Of a stretch of 64,000 bases of DNA, positions 14,117-24,001 are shown one piece after another; within the stretch, counting starts at the first letter, position 1; the number at the start of each line of letters is the position of its first letter. Under the pieces are notes generated by a model. It was not told where the DNA came from. It saw nothing but the letters and a program-made list of their open reading frames with translations, and did not search any database. The translations under genes and the position numbers were made by a program. Origin of the DNA: Eshraghiella sp045129695 (GTDB lineage: Bacteria > Bacillota > Clostridia > Lachnospirales > Lachnospiraceae); the NCBI GenBank assembly GCA_045129695.1, contig JBGVJZ010000039.1, positions 1-64,000 on the forward strand, given 5' to 3'.

Positions 14117-15971
14117 AAAAACATCTGCAAATATTATTTGTATATTTATCACGCTTTATGTGTCCGTATGTTTTTTTGTCATTTCACTAACCGGTTTTGT
14201 ACTGTCAGCAGGAGATATGGAAATTTATTCCAAGGATTATAACATTAACCATTTGTTTATTCCTAAAGCCATGCAGACTGCCGAAGATTTGTCAATAGAA
14301 CTGGAGAATAAGGCATATCCTGCTGTAATCAAAAAATTTATTAATAATTATGATTTCAACAATATGGGATTAAAGGTTACAATTAATAATTCTTCGACCT
14401 ATAGCTCCTATTCATTTGATAATACAAATGTTATTTACAGTTCTACTTATTTTTACCTGTATGAAGACATGAAATCAACTCAGGTCTCTCAGGAACAGTA
14501 TTTATCAGCCAATAACGTTATTAAGTACTATATACATATTAATGTATCCATCTGCTCAGGCTATTTATATGACGATATAATAAAAGATGTTCACAATATA
14601 TATAATTTTCTGAATACCTTCAGTTATATGCCCGGTTTTATAGTATTATTAAGCTCATCCTTTATTGCCTTTTGTATTGCATATCTATGCTTTATATACA
14701 AGAACAATCCTGAACCGGTATTAAAGCCGGAAAAGATATTAGATAAATTACCGCCTTCCGCTACAGCTTTAATTTGTATATCAGGCATTATATTATGTGC
14801 GTTAATTTATAATAATATTTTTGTTTCAATAATCACTTTGACCTATAACACAGTTAAAGTTTATCACGTACTGTTTTTAATCATACTAATCATTCTGATA
14901 TCCTTATTTGGTACGGTACTGATACAGAACACAACACGGATAATAGCAGGAAATGACTTTATAAAGAGACTCATTTTAGTTCGTATATACCTGAACCTTG
15001 ACACTCTCGGGAAAGGGATATTAGTTGGAGCCTGTGCAGCGCTTATAATGATTATTTTTGCAATCATAGGTTTCTACATCAACCCATTGTTTACCATTAT
15101 ACCTATATTGCTTGTGCTTGGTTTCTGGATATGGTTTATGATAATGCTTAAAGATTTGGAAAATACTATTGCAAAGTATTCAAAAGGTGAGTGGTTTGTC
15201 AGTATGCAGCATTCTCCACTAATAATTGAGAACATAAATTATAATCTGATAAATATTGGTACTGCAATGCAGAATACCATTGAGAAAAGTATCAGGGATG
15301 AGCGGACCAAAACAGAGCTTATTACCAATGTATCACATGATATTAAGACGCCTCTTACTACCATTATCAGCTATACGGATTTACTTGGCAGGGATAGCCT
15401 TACGGCAGAAGAACGAACGCAGTATCTTGAGACACTTACCCGCTCATCCGCACGTATGAAAAAATTACTTGAGGACCTTATTGAGGCTTCAAAAGCTTCT
15501 ACCGGAAATATGGAGCTTAATATTATGCCCTGTAATATCAGAACATTACTGGCCCAATCCGTTGCGGAATACACGGATCTTGCTATTCTGAACAAACTTA
15601 AAATTGTTCCCGATAAAGGCGAGGATGAGATTATTATTCAGACCGACAGTGCCAAACTTTTCCGGGTTTTTGATAATGTTCTGAGCAATGCCTGTAAATA
15701 CTCCATCCACGGCTCAAGAATATTTATATACGTCACCAATTCCAATAATTGTGTACAGATAACATTTGTAAATACTTCTGAGAACGAAATAACAATCAGT
15801 GCCGAAGAATTGACTGAACGCTTTGTTCGTGGTGATTATTCCAGAAATTCTGAGGGAAGTGGACTTGGTCTTGCCATTGCCAAAAGCATCACTGAACTTT
15901 TAGGGGGGAAACTTAATATAACAATCGATGGCGACCAATTTAGATTATCTCTTTCTTTTTCAACCATTTAA
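14103..15971 (+). CDS. Multi-pass membrane sensor histidine kinase
   Basis: 622 residues from ATG 14103 (GGAGG 5 nt upstream, inside the regulator gene). An N-terminal helix (about 8-33) is followed by an extracytoplasmic domain of about 140 residues. Some five to six further helices lie between about 175 and 345. The cytoplasmic HisKA domain has the H-box NVSHDIKTPLTTIISY, then HATPase with the N-box FRVFDNVLSNACKYS and the G-box SEGSGLGLAIAKS. It phosphorylates the upstream regulator. The stimulus is unknown; many helices before the kinase resemble envelope-stress or antimicrobial sensors. No transporter is adjacent on this strand. Confidence 0.92.
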   Translation: MKFFKKTSANIICIFITLYVSVCFFVISLTGFVLSAGDMEIYSKDYNINHLFIPKAMQTAEDLSIELENKAYPAVIKKFINNYDFNNMGLKVTINNSSTYSSYSFDNTNVIYSSTYFYLYEDMKSTQVSQEQYLSANNVIKYYIHINVSICSGYLYDDIIKDVHNIYNFLNTFSYMPGFIVLLSSSFIAFCIAYLCFIYKNNPEPVLKPEKILDKLPPSATALICISGIILCALIYNNIFVSIITLTYNTVKVYHVLFLIILIILISLFGTVLIQNTTRIIAGNDFIKRLILVRIYLNLDTLGKGILVGACAALIMIIFAIIGFYINPLFTIIPILLVLGFWIWFMIMLKDLENTIAKYSKGEWFVSMQHSPLIIENINYNLINIGTAMQNTIEKSIRDERTKTELITNVSHDIKTPLTTIISYTDLLGRDSLTAEERTQYLETLTRSSARMKKLLEDLIEASKASTGNMELNIMPCNIRTLLAQSVAEYTDLAILNKLKIVPDKGEDEIIIQTDSAKLFRVFDNVLSNACKYSIHGSRIFIYVTNSNNCVQITFVNTSENEITISAEELTERFVRGDYSRNSEGSGLGLAIAKSITELLGGKLNITIDGDQFRLSLSFSTI

Positions 15972-15975
15972 AATC

Positions 15976-16010
15976 GAAAAGGACTGTTACAAAATTGTAG
16001 CAGTCCTTTA
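15976..16010. terminator. Bidirectional terminator, CTGTTGC-type hairpin
   Basis: GGACTGTTAC (15981-15990) pairs with GTAGCAGTCC with A-rich and T-rich flanks. It lies between convergent genes (kinase + and hydrolase -). It is one of five related hairpins in the window. Confidence 0.8.
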
Positions 16011-16013
16011 CTC

Positions 16014-17264
16014 TTAATAAGTATAGAAACAATGATTATTAATAATGGTGTATGAAATATATTTAGTATAATTTGCTTTTCTTACGGATATGAAGAAACT
16101 CAAATCCCCAATATTATTAACACCTGACAATGCTGTCAGTGCAGCATCATAACAGCCTCTTGCATTCAACTGCTCATTAGACATATTAAGAATATTCTGG
16201 AACTTCTCAGATACAGCTCCGTTTACAACAACTCCTGAGAACTGCCCCTGTGCATAAATAACATCCGCAATTGTGTTCTGTCTGAATCTCGTTGATAATA
16301 CTCTGTTCAGAACAATGTTCGCTACCGCAAGCTGGCCTTCGGCCGGCTCCCAGCCTGCTTCATAATATACTATAGCTGCGAGAAGATGTATCTCCTCCGG
16401 TGTTGCATTATAAGCAGCTCTTGTTGTAGTCGCCACATTAGCATATTTCTCTGCTGCAGCCTTCTTAGCTGCTGCCGCTGCTTCTTCGGCTGCCTTCTTA
16501 GCTGCCGCTGCCTCTTCTTCTGCTTTACGCTTTGCCTCTTCTTCTATGGTAATTGCTCCTGCAAGACCATATGAAACACTTAAGCCCGATTTCTGAACAT
16601 ATCCATATCCTTCAGGAGAATCAATCATTACAAAGCCATCATAGCTGTTGTCCATTGTAATAACTTCATCCCCTTTATTCAGCGTCATAAGCTGTGCTGA
16701 TGACGTTGTTGGATCTGCATATACAATCAGTGAATCATCATTTACAAAAGTCTGCTCTGTTCCGATTATTCTCGCAACAGCTACAGCCTCCTCATCAAAA
16801 AGAACAGCTACATTTCTAATATAACCTGTTACTTCGCCGGAAGTAATCCTGGTCCATTCATCTCCTCTTTCGATAATCTCAGCTTCGGAGCCTGAATACA
16901 TGACACCAACTACTCTTGATGTTAAATCCGGCTGCTCATATACACAAAGTCTGCTTACTGTATATGATAAAATTTTGTTATAAAAATCACCCTTGTCAAT
17001 ATTCCCTTCAAACTCATCGACAACCTCTGTTGAAGTTAAATTACTTCTGTATACCACATTAAGTTCTGCGGATACGACTTCTTCTTCGGTGATTAGATCG
17101 GCACCTTCGTCATTAGCAACAGCTTCCTGTATTACAGGCATTGTCACTGACTCTGCAACAATGCTGTTGGTATCCTGACTCTTTGCGCCGGCAAAAACGA
17201 CCTGTACAATAAGCACTAATAAAAGCACTACCGATACAGTCATCTTTCTGCTTTTGAATCTCAT
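16014..17264 (-). CDS. Secreted SleB-type cell-wall hydrolase with SH3 domains
   Basis: 416 residues from ATG 17264 (GGAGG 5 nt upstream). Signal peptide about 1-30 (MRFKSRKMTVSVVLLLVLIV, cleavage near FAGA). Two bacterial SH3-like segments at about 95-230 (VYEQPDLTSRVVGVMYSGSE; VYADPTTSSAQLMTLNKGDE) would bind the wall. An Ala/Lys/Glu-rich linker of about 35 residues follows. The C-terminal hydrolase_2 (SleB) domain has EEIHLLAAIVYYEA, GQLAVANIVLNRV and YAQGQFSG. It likely cleaves peptidoglycan in growth or sporulation. A consensus promoter lies upstream. Confidence 0.92.
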   Translation of the reverse strand: MRFKSRKMTVSVVLLLVLIVQVVFAGAKSQDTNSIVAESVTMPVIQEAVANDEGADLITEEEVVSAELNVVYRSNLTSTEVVDEFEGNIDKGDFYNKILSYTVSRLCVYEQPDLTSRVVGVMYSGSEAEIIERGDEWTRITSGEVTGYIRNVAVLFDEEAVAVARIIGTEQTFVNDDSLIVYADPTTSSAQLMTLNKGDEVITMDNSYDGFVMIDSPEGYGYVQKSGLSVSYGLAGAITIEEEAKRKAEEEAAAAKKAAEEAAAAAKKAAAEKYANVATTTRAAYNATPEEIHLLAAIVYYEAGWEPAEGQLAVANIVLNRVLSTRFRQNTIADVIYAQGQFSGVVVNGAVSEKFQNILNMSNEQLNARGCYDAALTALSGVNNIGDLSFFISVRKANYTKYISYTIINNHCFYTY

Positions 17265-17327
17265 ATTAACCTCCAAAAATAATCAAAAAAATAAAATTGT
17301 TACAAAATTATTAAATTTCGTTAATCA

Positions 17328-17356
17328 ATTGTATCAGAGATATTGTGATTTGTCAA
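17328..17356 (-). promoter_or_regulatory. Sigma-A promoter for the cell-wall hydrolase
   Basis: On the - strand: TTGACA (17356-17351), a 17-bp spacer, TACAAT (17333-17328). A leader of about 55 nt precedes the ATG. Confidence 0.75.
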
Positions 17357-17377
17357 ATCTCACTTAAATTGTCTTTC

Positions 17378-18148
17378 CTATAAATTTCTCTGTCTATGTG
17401 CTTCATATAAAATTACTGCTGTGGAAACAGCTGCATTTAAGGATTCTAAATTGCCTTCCATAGGTATTTTTACCAACAAATCCGCTTCTTTGGTAAGTTT
17501 ATCCGTCAGTCCGTTACCTTCATTCCCTATTAAAAGCCCCATTGGAACTGATAAATCTTCATTATAATAATTATTATTTCCTTTAAGATGAGCGGCAAAC
17601 AGTTTAATTCCACGCTTCTTAAGTTCCTGTGCTGCACCGATTATATCCTCTGAATATAAAAATGGCATTCTGAACAGTGCTCCCATCGTAGAACGTATTG
17701 TTTTAGGATTATATATATCAACAGTATCTTTAGACAGTATTATTCCTGTTGCTCCTGCTCCCTCCGCACTTCTTATAATTGTTCCGAGATTACCGGGATC
17801 CTGAATATTCTCTAACAGCACAATAACCGGTATTTTGCCTGAAGTCATATCCTCTATTGTATATGTGAGCATCTGTACAATCGCAAGAATTCCCTGTGGT
17901 GTTTTTGTATCAGACATCTGGGCAAATACCCTGTCCGATACGAGCTCATAATCAAATCCGTCAAGAATGCCTGAATTATTATTTGCAAAGCTCTCTGATG
18001 CAAATACCTTCACGATTCTGTCTTTGGGGATTTCCGTAAACATCCGGATTCCTTCAATTACAAAAAGTCCGCGGCTCTTACGTTCCCCGGACTTTTTTAA
18101 AAGATTCATTACACTTTTAATCTGATTATTACCTGAACTTGTAATCAA
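17378..18148 (-). CDS. SpoU/TrmH-family rRNA or tRNA 2'-O-methyltransferase
   Basis: 256 residues, start TTG 18148 with AGGAGA 5 nt upstream. The N-terminal substrate-binding domain (about 1-90: KKSGERKSRGLFVIEG) is followed by the SPOUT knot with motif 1 NIQDPGNLGTIIRSAEGAG, motif 2 LLIGNEGNGL and motif 3 IPMEGNLESLNAAVS. It methylates ribose of structural RNA using S-adenosylmethionine; the exact target (RlmB-like or other) cannot be told. It follows pfkA by 9 nt. Confidence 0.9.
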   Translation of the reverse strand: MITSSGNNQIKSVMNLLKKSGERKSRGLFVIEGIRMFTEIPKDRIVKVFASESFANNNSGILDGFDYELVSDRVFAQMSDTKTPQGILAIVQMLTYTIEDMTSGKIPVIVLLENIQDPGNLGTIIRSAEGAGATGIILSKDTVDIYNPKTIRSTMGALFRMPFLYSEDIIGAAQELKKRGIKLFAAHLKGNNNYYNEDLSVPMGLLIGNEGNGLTDKLTKEADLLVKIPMEGNLESLNAAVSTAVILYEAHRQRNL

Positions 18149-18157
18149 ACAAATCTC

Positions 18158-19129
18158 CTATCTGCAAAGAAGCTTGCTGACAGCATACATATGCTCATCA
18201 ACGTCCTTTGTCATTGCGAGAGCTTCATCAATATCATAATCAACAAATGTACCATTCTTATATGCAACAACTCTGTTCGACTTGCCTTCACACAGAAGGT
18301 CAACAGCCATTGAACCCATCATTGAAGCAAATACACGGTCTTTACAGCTAGGACTTCCGCCACGCTGCATATGTCCGAGAATTGTTGCTCTTGTCTCTAC
18401 GCCGGTTGCTTCCTCAATTCTCTTGGCCATACTTGAAGAATGTCCAACGCCCTCAGCATTGATAATAATGTGATGTTTCTTGCCCTTCTTCTTGTTTTCA
18501 ATAATGCTTTCAATTATTTCCTGCTCATTGAAATCATATTTGCCCGGAAGAAGAATATTCTCTGCTCCGTTTGCAATACCGCACCATAATGCAATATGTC
18601 CTGCATTTCTTCCCATTACCTCAATGATTGAACATCTCTCATGTGATGTAGATGTATCTCTGATCTTATCAATTGCTGACATCGCTGTGTTAATAGCAGT
18701 GTCAAAGCCGATTGTATAATCTGTACATGCAATATCCAAATCAATTGTTCCCGGAACACCAATTGTATTGATTCCAAGTGCTGAAAGCTTCTGGGCTCCC
18801 TTAAAAGAACCGTCACCGCCGATTACAACAAGTCCTTCAATAGCATGTGATCTGCAGATGTCCGCACCAATTTTCTGATATTCAGGGTCAATAAATTCAA
18901 GGCAACGTGCTGTATAGAGGGTTGTACCGCCTCTGTCAATTATATCTGAAACACTTGTTGCTGTCATATCAATAATCTCTTCATTAAGAAGACCATTATA
19001 TCCCTTTAAAATTCCCTTTACATTAATCCCCTTCGCTAAAGCTGTACGAACAACTGCACGAATAGCCGCATTCATTCCTGGTGCATCTCCACCACTGGTG
19101 AGAACACCGATTGTCTTAACTGCTGACAT
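18158..19129 (-). CDS. pfkA: ATP-dependent 6-phosphofructokinase
   Basis: Phosphorylates fructose 6-phosphate, the committed step of glycolysis. 323 residues, usual size. ATP site TSGGDAPGMNAAIR and GGDGSFKGA; catalytic GTIDLD with both aspartates kept (classical enzymes read TIDND); substrate site MGRNAGHIALW, and HMQRGGSPS. Gly in GGDG fits ATP rather than PPi use. Preceded by AGGAGG. It lies directly after dnaE, a conserved Clostridia arrangement. Confidence 0.95.
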   Translation of the reverse strand: MSAVKTIGVLTSGGDAPGMNAAIRAVVRTALAKGINVKGILKGYNGLLNEEIIDMTATSVSDIIDRGGTTLYTARCLEFIDPEYQKIGADICRSHAIEGLVVIGGDGSFKGAQKLSALGINTIGVPGTIDLDIACTDYTIGFDTAINTAMSAIDKIRDTSTSHERCSIIEVMGRNAGHIALWCGIANGAENILLPGKYDFNEQEIIESIIENKKKGKKHHIIINAEGVGHSSSMAKRIEEATGVETRATILGHMQRGGSPSCKDRVFASMMGSMAVDLLCEGKSNRVVAYKNGTFVDYDIDEALAMTKDVDEHMYAVSKLLCR

Positions 19130-19198
19130 ATATATACCTCCTAAAAACAGTAATTAGTTTAATTCACAAAAACTATGACTATTTTATGCCATATTATC

Positions 19199-22100
19199 TT
19201 ATTTTTCAATAGTTTTTTCTACTACTTTGACATTTTCCGTTCCAAACTTCAATCTAAGCCTGTCAATTATTTCTGCTGAAGCCTGAATAGTCATTGATGG
19301 AGGCAGTACTTTCTTTGCCTTCTCTGCCTCACAATATATTATAACTCTGTCATGTCCGTCTGATTCACTAAGGATGTTAAAGAGAGCTTTTTCGGAATCA
19401 GCATAGCCTTGTTTGTCAGGGAATTTAATCCAGACATCCCTTGGTATTGCATCAAAGGGAATGATTCTGTCCGCTCTTATTTTACCATTCTCATCAACCC
19501 TCTGGTCAACATCTCCTGCTACAAAAATCTTATTGTCCACGGTTATATATTTTCTGTATTCCTGATATGGTTTTGGAAATACAATAACCTCAACCATTCC
19601 AACCAGATCTTCAAGAGTTAGATATGCCATGCTCTGACCCTTTTTGGTCATTATTACTTTAATATCCGTTATAATTCCGCCGACGATAACCCTTCCTTTG
19701 TCCTCTGCCTTAATTACACCGGTCTCCTCATCCAGTTCAAAATCAGATGTCATATTAGTTATATTTTTGCTCCAAAGCTCTTTGTATTCGTCAATAGGGT
19801 GTCCGCTGACATATATTCCAAGAACCTCTTTTTCCATCGCAAGAAGCTCGTCCTTATTGAATTCTCCGACATCAGGAACCACCACATCAGCCGGCTTTTC
19901 ATCCGGTGCAAACATATCAAAAAGAGACATCTGACCTGAAACAGATTCCTTCTTCTCCTGTGCAACGCTGTCCATAACCTCGCTGTATACTAACATCATC
20001 TGCTTACGTGTCAGTCCAAAGCTGTCAAAAGCTCCTGATTTAATGAAGCTCTCAACAGTTCGTTTGTTAACTTCCCTGCCTGACAATCTGCTTACGAAAT
20101 CCTTAATGTCCGTAAATCTGCCGTTATTGCTTCTCTCCTCAACAATAGCCTCAATTACAGGTCTTCCAAGGCTCTTAATCGCAGACAGTCCGTAACGGAT
20201 ACTGCTGCCGTCAGCAGAGAATACGCCCTCTCCCTCATTAATATCAGGCGGAAGAATCTCTATTCCCATCTGACGGCTGGCAAGAATATATTGAGAGACC
20301 TTACCGGTATTATCCAGTACACTTGTCATTAACGCCGCCATAAATTCCACCGGATAATAGCATTTAAGGAATGCCGTCTGAAATGCTACAAATGCATAAC
20401 ATGCCGCATGAGACTTGTTAAATGCGTATTTTGCAAAATCCATCATTGTATCATAAATATCCGAAGCAACCTTCTCAGATATTCCCTTTGACACACAGCC
20501 CGGAACATTCTCATCAGGATTGCCATATACAAAGTTCTGCCTCTCCTTTTCCATTACGGACTGTTTTTTCTTCGACATTGCACGTCTTACCAAATCGCTT
20601 CGTCCCATTGTATATCCCGCAAGCTCACGCACAATCTGCATAACCTGCTCCTGATATACAATACAACCGTAGGTAGGAGACAAAATCGGCTCCAATTCTT
20701 TACAGGCATAGGTAACTGTATCGGAGTTATTCTTGCCCTTAATGTATTTTGGTATAAAATCCATCGGACCCGGTCTGTATAAAGAAATTCCGGCAATCAA
20801 ATCTTCAAGGCTTGAAGGCTTAAGCTCCTTCATGAAGTTCTTCATACCTGCACTTTCAAGCTGGAACACGCCATCCGTTCTTCCTGTTCCAATCATATCA
20901 AGTACATTCTTATCATTATAATCTATATTATTAATATTAAAAGTCACATTGGCATTTCTGTTAATCAGTCGCTCTGCATTCTGAATAACCGTAAGAGTTC
21001 TTAGCCCCAGAAAATCCATTTTAAGAAGCCCAAGCTCCTCAATGGTTGTCATTGTAAACTGCGTTGTTATAGTACCATCGGATGCCCTTGAGAGAGGTAC
21101 AAATTCATCAAGAGGTCTGGAACCGATAACGACTCCGGCTGCATGCATTGAAGTATGTCTCGGAAGTCCCTCAAGTCTTTTACATATATCAATAAGATAA
21201 TGTACCTCATTATCAGTCTCATACATAGTCTTAAATTCAATATTACCCTCAAGAGCTTTATCAATCGTAATTCCAAGCTCATTAGGAATCATCTTGGACA
21301 GCATGTCCGTCTTGGCATAAGGAATATCCAAAGCCCTTCCAACGTCCTTAATAACACCTCTTGCAGCAAGTGTACCGAAAGTAACGATCTGCACAACTCT
21401 GTCCCTGCCGTATTTATTCATTACATATTCTATAACCTCAGGCCTTCGCTCATAACAGAAGTCAATATCTATATCGGGCATGGATACACGTTCAGGATTG
21501 AGGAATCGCTCAAAAAGCAGACTATATTTAATCGGATCAATATCAGTAATCGCAAGACAATACGACACAATAGAGCCTGCCGCAGAACCTCGTCCCGGTC
21601 CTACTGCAATGCCATTATTCTTGGCATAATTAATAAAATCCCATACAATAAGGAAATAATCCACATATCCCATTTTGCGGATAACATTCAGCTCATAGTC
21701 CAGCCTGTCCCTTAAAGAAGCTGCTCTGTCTCCATATCGTCTGTCCAGTCCCTCATTACATAAATGATTCAGATAAGTCCATGAATCAAAGCCATCCGGC
21801 ACTTCAAAATGAGGAAGCTTTGTAACGCCAAATTCAATTTCAACATTGCATCTCTCTGCGATTTTATGTGTATTGTCAATTGCCTCTGGTGCATAAGGAA
21901 AAAGAACACGCATCTCTTCTTCAGATTTGCAATAATACTGACCACCCTCGTATCTCATTCTGTCTTCATCAGAAACCTTCCTGCCCGTCTGAATACACAA
22001 AAGAACATCATGCGGCTCTGCATCCTCCGCATAAGTATAATGAATATCATTAGTAGCCACTAAATCAATATTTAATTCTCCATGCATCTTAACCAGAAGC

Positions 22101-22663
22101 TGGTTAACCATCTTCTGCTCAGGTATTCCGTGATCCTGTAATTCCAGAAAGAAATTACCCTTGCCAAAAATCTCCTCATACCTTAATGCCGCTTCACACG
22201 CTTCTTCATACAGATTTCTTGCAAGAAATCTCTGTACTTCTCCTGCCAGACAGGCACTAAGACAGATTATTCCCTCCGAATACTGTCTGAGTACCTCATA
22301 ATCCACTCTTGGTTTATAATAAAAGCCCTCAACAAAACCCTTTGAAACAATTTTCATAAGATTGGAATAACCTGTGTTATTCTCGGCAAGAAGAATAAGG
22401 TGGTAATATCTCTCATCCCCCGCCCCTGCTTCCTTATCAAATCTTGAGCCGGGTGCAACATATACTTCACAACCGAGTATCGGTTTGATACCGTTAGCCC
22501 TTGCAGCACGATAAAAGTCGATAACACCATACATAACACCATGGTCAGTTACAGCCATGCTGTCCATGCCTAATTCTTTGGCTCTCGCGGTAATTTCGTT
22601 AATCTTACTCGAGCCATCAAGCAAACTATATTCCGTATGAACATGTAAATGTGTAAATGCCAT
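19199..22663 (-). CDS. dnaE: DNA polymerase III alpha subunit, DnaE type
   Basis: Replicative DNA polymerase, 1,154 residues from ATG 22663 (AAGGGG upstream; earlier in-frame codons lie in the promoter/terminator region). N-terminal PHP domain (FTHLHVHTEYSLLDG, MAVTDHGVMYG). Polymerase palm with PDIDIDF (about residue 400) and KMDFLGLRTL. Then GPGRGSAAGS, SYRPGPMDFIP-like LYRPGPMDF, helix-hairpin-helix region and C-terminal OB fold (about 990-1080: VIVGGIITDIKVIMTK). It lacks the PolC exonuclease insertion. A terminator separates it from crh upstream, and a TATAAT box with a TTGCAG at 16 bp follows that terminator. Confidence 0.97.
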   Translation of the reverse strand: MAFTHLHVHTEYSLLDGSSKINEITARAKELGMDSMAVTDHGVMYGVIDFYRAARANGIKPILGCEVYVAPGSRFDKEAGAGDERYYHLILLAENNTGYSNLMKIVSKGFVEGFYYKPRVDYEVLRQYSEGIICLSACLAGEVQRFLARNLYEEACEAALRYEEIFGKGNFFLELQDHGIPEQKMVNQLLVKMHGELNIDLVATNDIHYTYAEDAEPHDVLLCIQTGRKVSDEDRMRYEGGQYYCKSEEEMRVLFPYAPEAIDNTHKIAERCNVEIEFGVTKLPHFEVPDGFDSWTYLNHLCNEGLDRRYGDRAASLRDRLDYELNVIRKMGYVDYFLIVWDFINYAKNNGIAVGPGRGSAAGSIVSYCLAITDIDPIKYSLLFERFLNPERVSMPDIDIDFCYERRPEVIEYVMNKYGRDRVVQIVTFGTLAARGVIKDVGRALDIPYAKTDMLSKMIPNELGITIDKALEGNIEFKTMYETDNEVHYLIDICKRLEGLPRHTSMHAAGVVIGSRPLDEFVPLSRASDGTITTQFTMTTIEELGLLKMDFLGLRTLTVIQNAERLINRNANVTFNINNIDYNDKNVLDMIGTGRTDGVFQLESAGMKNFMKELKPSSLEDLIAGISLYRPGPMDFIPKYIKGKNNSDTVTYACKELEPILSPTYGCIVYQEQVMQIVRELAGYTMGRSDLVRRAMSKKKQSVMEKERQNFVYGNPDENVPGCVSKGISEKVASDIYDTMMDFAKYAFNKSHAACYAFVAFQTAFLKCYYPVEFMAALMTSVLDNTGKVSQYILASRQMGIEILPPDINEGEGVFSADGSSIRYGLSAIKSLGRPVIEAIVEERSNNGRFTDIKDFVSRLSGREVNKRTVESFIKSGAFDSFGLTRKQMMLVYSEVMDSVAQEKKESVSGQMSLFDMFAPDEKPADVVVPDVGEFNKDELLAMEKEVLGIYVSGHPIDEYKELWSKNITNMTSDFELDEETGVIKAEDKGRVIVGGIITDIKVIMTKKGQSMAYLTLEDLVGMVEVIVFPKPYQEYRKYITVDNKIFVAGDVDQRVDENGKIRADRIIPFDAIPRDVWIKFPDKQGYADSEKALFNILSESDGHDRVIIYCEAEKAKKVLPPSMTIQASAEIIDRLRLKFGTENVKVVEKTIEK

Positions 22664-22710
22664 AGTATTATCCCCTTGTAATAACAAATATACTCATTAT
22701 TATACAATAA

Positions 22711-22750
22711 AAACGGACTGCTGCAAAATAGAAATTTTGTAACAGTCCTC
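22711..22750 (-). terminator. Terminator after crh, CTGTTGC-type hairpin
   Basis: On the - strand GGACTGTTACAAAAT and ATTTTGCAGCAGTCC pair across a 4-nt loop, followed by GTTTTTATT. It ends the ftsH-to-crh transcript before dnaE. Confidence 0.8.
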
Positions 22751-22769
22751 TCACAGTTTTTAGTTATAT

Positions 22770-23024
22770 TTATTTTGCACTTAAATACTTTTCGATTTCT
22801 GCAATTGCAGCATCTTCATCATTTCCGGCTGCTGACACAACAACTTCTTCACCTACATCAAGGCCTAATGTCATCATTCCCATAATGCTCTTGGCATTAA
22901 CCCTTTTTGTTCCAACCTCAACATAAATTGAACTTTCAAACTGGCTTGCCACCTGAACAAAAATTGCTACCGGTCTTGCCTCCAATCCTGTTGGAATCTG
23001 AATTGTCATGTTTTTCTTAATCAT
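22770..23024 (-). CDS. crh: HPr-like catabolite regulator (Crh type)
   Basis: 84-residue HPr fold. Phospho-carrier HPr has a histidine in G-[IL]-H-A-R-P; here the motif reads TGLEARPVA, with Glu in its place, so it cannot accept phosphate from PTS enzyme I. The regulatory serine region is kept (VNAKSIMGMMTLGL), the target of HPr kinase. This is the same logic as Bacillus Crh (Gln at that place). It is the last gene after rapZ-whiA, as crh is in Bacillus, and hprK lies in the same cluster. I infer a signalling protein: HprK phosphorylates it when sugar is plentiful and it then partners CcpA. Confidence 0.88.
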   Translation of the reverse strand: MIKKNMTIQIPTGLEARPVAIFVQVASQFESSIYVEVGTKRVNAKSIMGMMTLGLDVGEEVVVSAAGNDEDAAIAEIEKYLSAK

Positions 23025-23036
23025 TAGATTTTCCTC

Positions 23037-23990
23037 CTAGACTCTTTTATTCTCTCTTATTTCTTCTGCTATCTGACTAATTTTACGCAGTCTGTGGTTG
23101 ACTCCGGACTTTCCAACTGCCGGTGTAAGCATCCCACCTAAATCCTTAAGTGACGCATCCGGATATTGGAGTCTGACATTTGCAATCTCACTAAGACTCT
23201 CACTAAGACTATCCAGTCCTACTGTATCCATAATGTAATGTATATCTTCAATCTGCTTTACTGCTGCCTGTATCGTTTTACCCATATTGGCAGTTTCACA
23301 ATTAACCTGTCTGTTAATTGAATTACGCACCTCCTTAAGAATTCGTACATTTTCCAAATCCATAAGTGAAACATGTGCGCCCATAACATTCAGCATATCT
23401 ACTATATGCGAACCTTCCTTAAGATATACTACATTATATCTTCTTCTCTCAACAATTCTGGCATCCAACTCAAAAGCATTAATAGAATCAAGTATCTGTA
23501 CTGCCTTACGCTCTCCGGAAGATACAATTTCAAAATGATAAGATTTCTCCGGGTCACTTATTGAGCCACCTGCCAGAAAGGCCCCTCTAAGATAGGCTCT
23601 TTTACAACACATATTCTGTATTACAACAGTATTTACAAGGGATAAATCCCTGTTAATACTGCCATCCTGATTCATAAGCTTTGTAGCAAGAAGTATCTTA
23701 ATAGCCTTTTCAGACTCTGTAATCCACATTATGTATATTCTGTTTTTTGTATCTATGTTATATCTGACTGTTGATTCAGATTCATAACCAAAAATTTTTT
23801 TAACAAGTATCTGACATTTATATACAACACTTCGATTTTCAGAAGATACTTTAAAATAATGTTCTCCCCTGTTGGTTGTATAAATTCTCCCACACATTGC
23901 CATTATCGCCGCAAGCTCTGCAATCTGACAATGCCTTGCAGCGGGAATAATCTTTGCCAGTTCTTCCTTGACTTTAAGTGAAAATGACAT
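23037..23990 (-). CDS. whiA: WhiA-family DNA-binding regulator
   Basis: 317 residues. The N-terminal degenerate LAGLIDADG homing-endonuclease-like domain (MSFSLKVKEELAKI, AYLRGAFLAGGSISDPEKSYHFE) is followed by a C-terminal helix-turn-helix (about 225-310: ANVRLQYPDASLKDLGGML, GVNHRLRKI). Firmicutes WhiA affects cell division and chromosome segregation. It sits between rapZ and crh, a near-universal Firmicutes neighbourhood. Confidence 0.95.
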   Translation of the reverse strand: MSFSLKVKEELAKIIPAARHCQIAELAAIMAMCGRIYTTNRGEHYFKVSSENRSVVYKCQILVKKIFGYESESTVRYNIDTKNRIYIMWITESEKAIKILLATKLMNQDGSINRDLSLVNTVVIQNMCCKRAYLRGAFLAGGSISDPEKSYHFEIVSSGERKAVQILDSINAFELDARIVERRRYNVVYLKEGSHIVDMLNVMGAHVSLMDLENVRILKEVRNSINRQVNCETANMGKTIQAAVKQIEDIHYIMDTVGLDSLSESLSEIANVRLQYPDASLKDLGGMLTPAVGKSGVNHRLRKISQIAEEIRENKRV

Positions 23991-24001
23991 ATCTAACCTC
24001 G

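Noticed and set aside
21155..21715. 186-residue + strand open frame inside the dnaE region.
   Set aside because: It is antisense to the conserved dnaE polymerase domain. There is no ribosome binding site or family. Other long antisense frames (e.g. 7842-8231, 26380-26844) were rejected likewise.
22770..23024. A canonical PTS phosphocarrier HPr.
   Set aside because: The active-site histidine is Glu and the gene lies after whiA, so Crh fits better.
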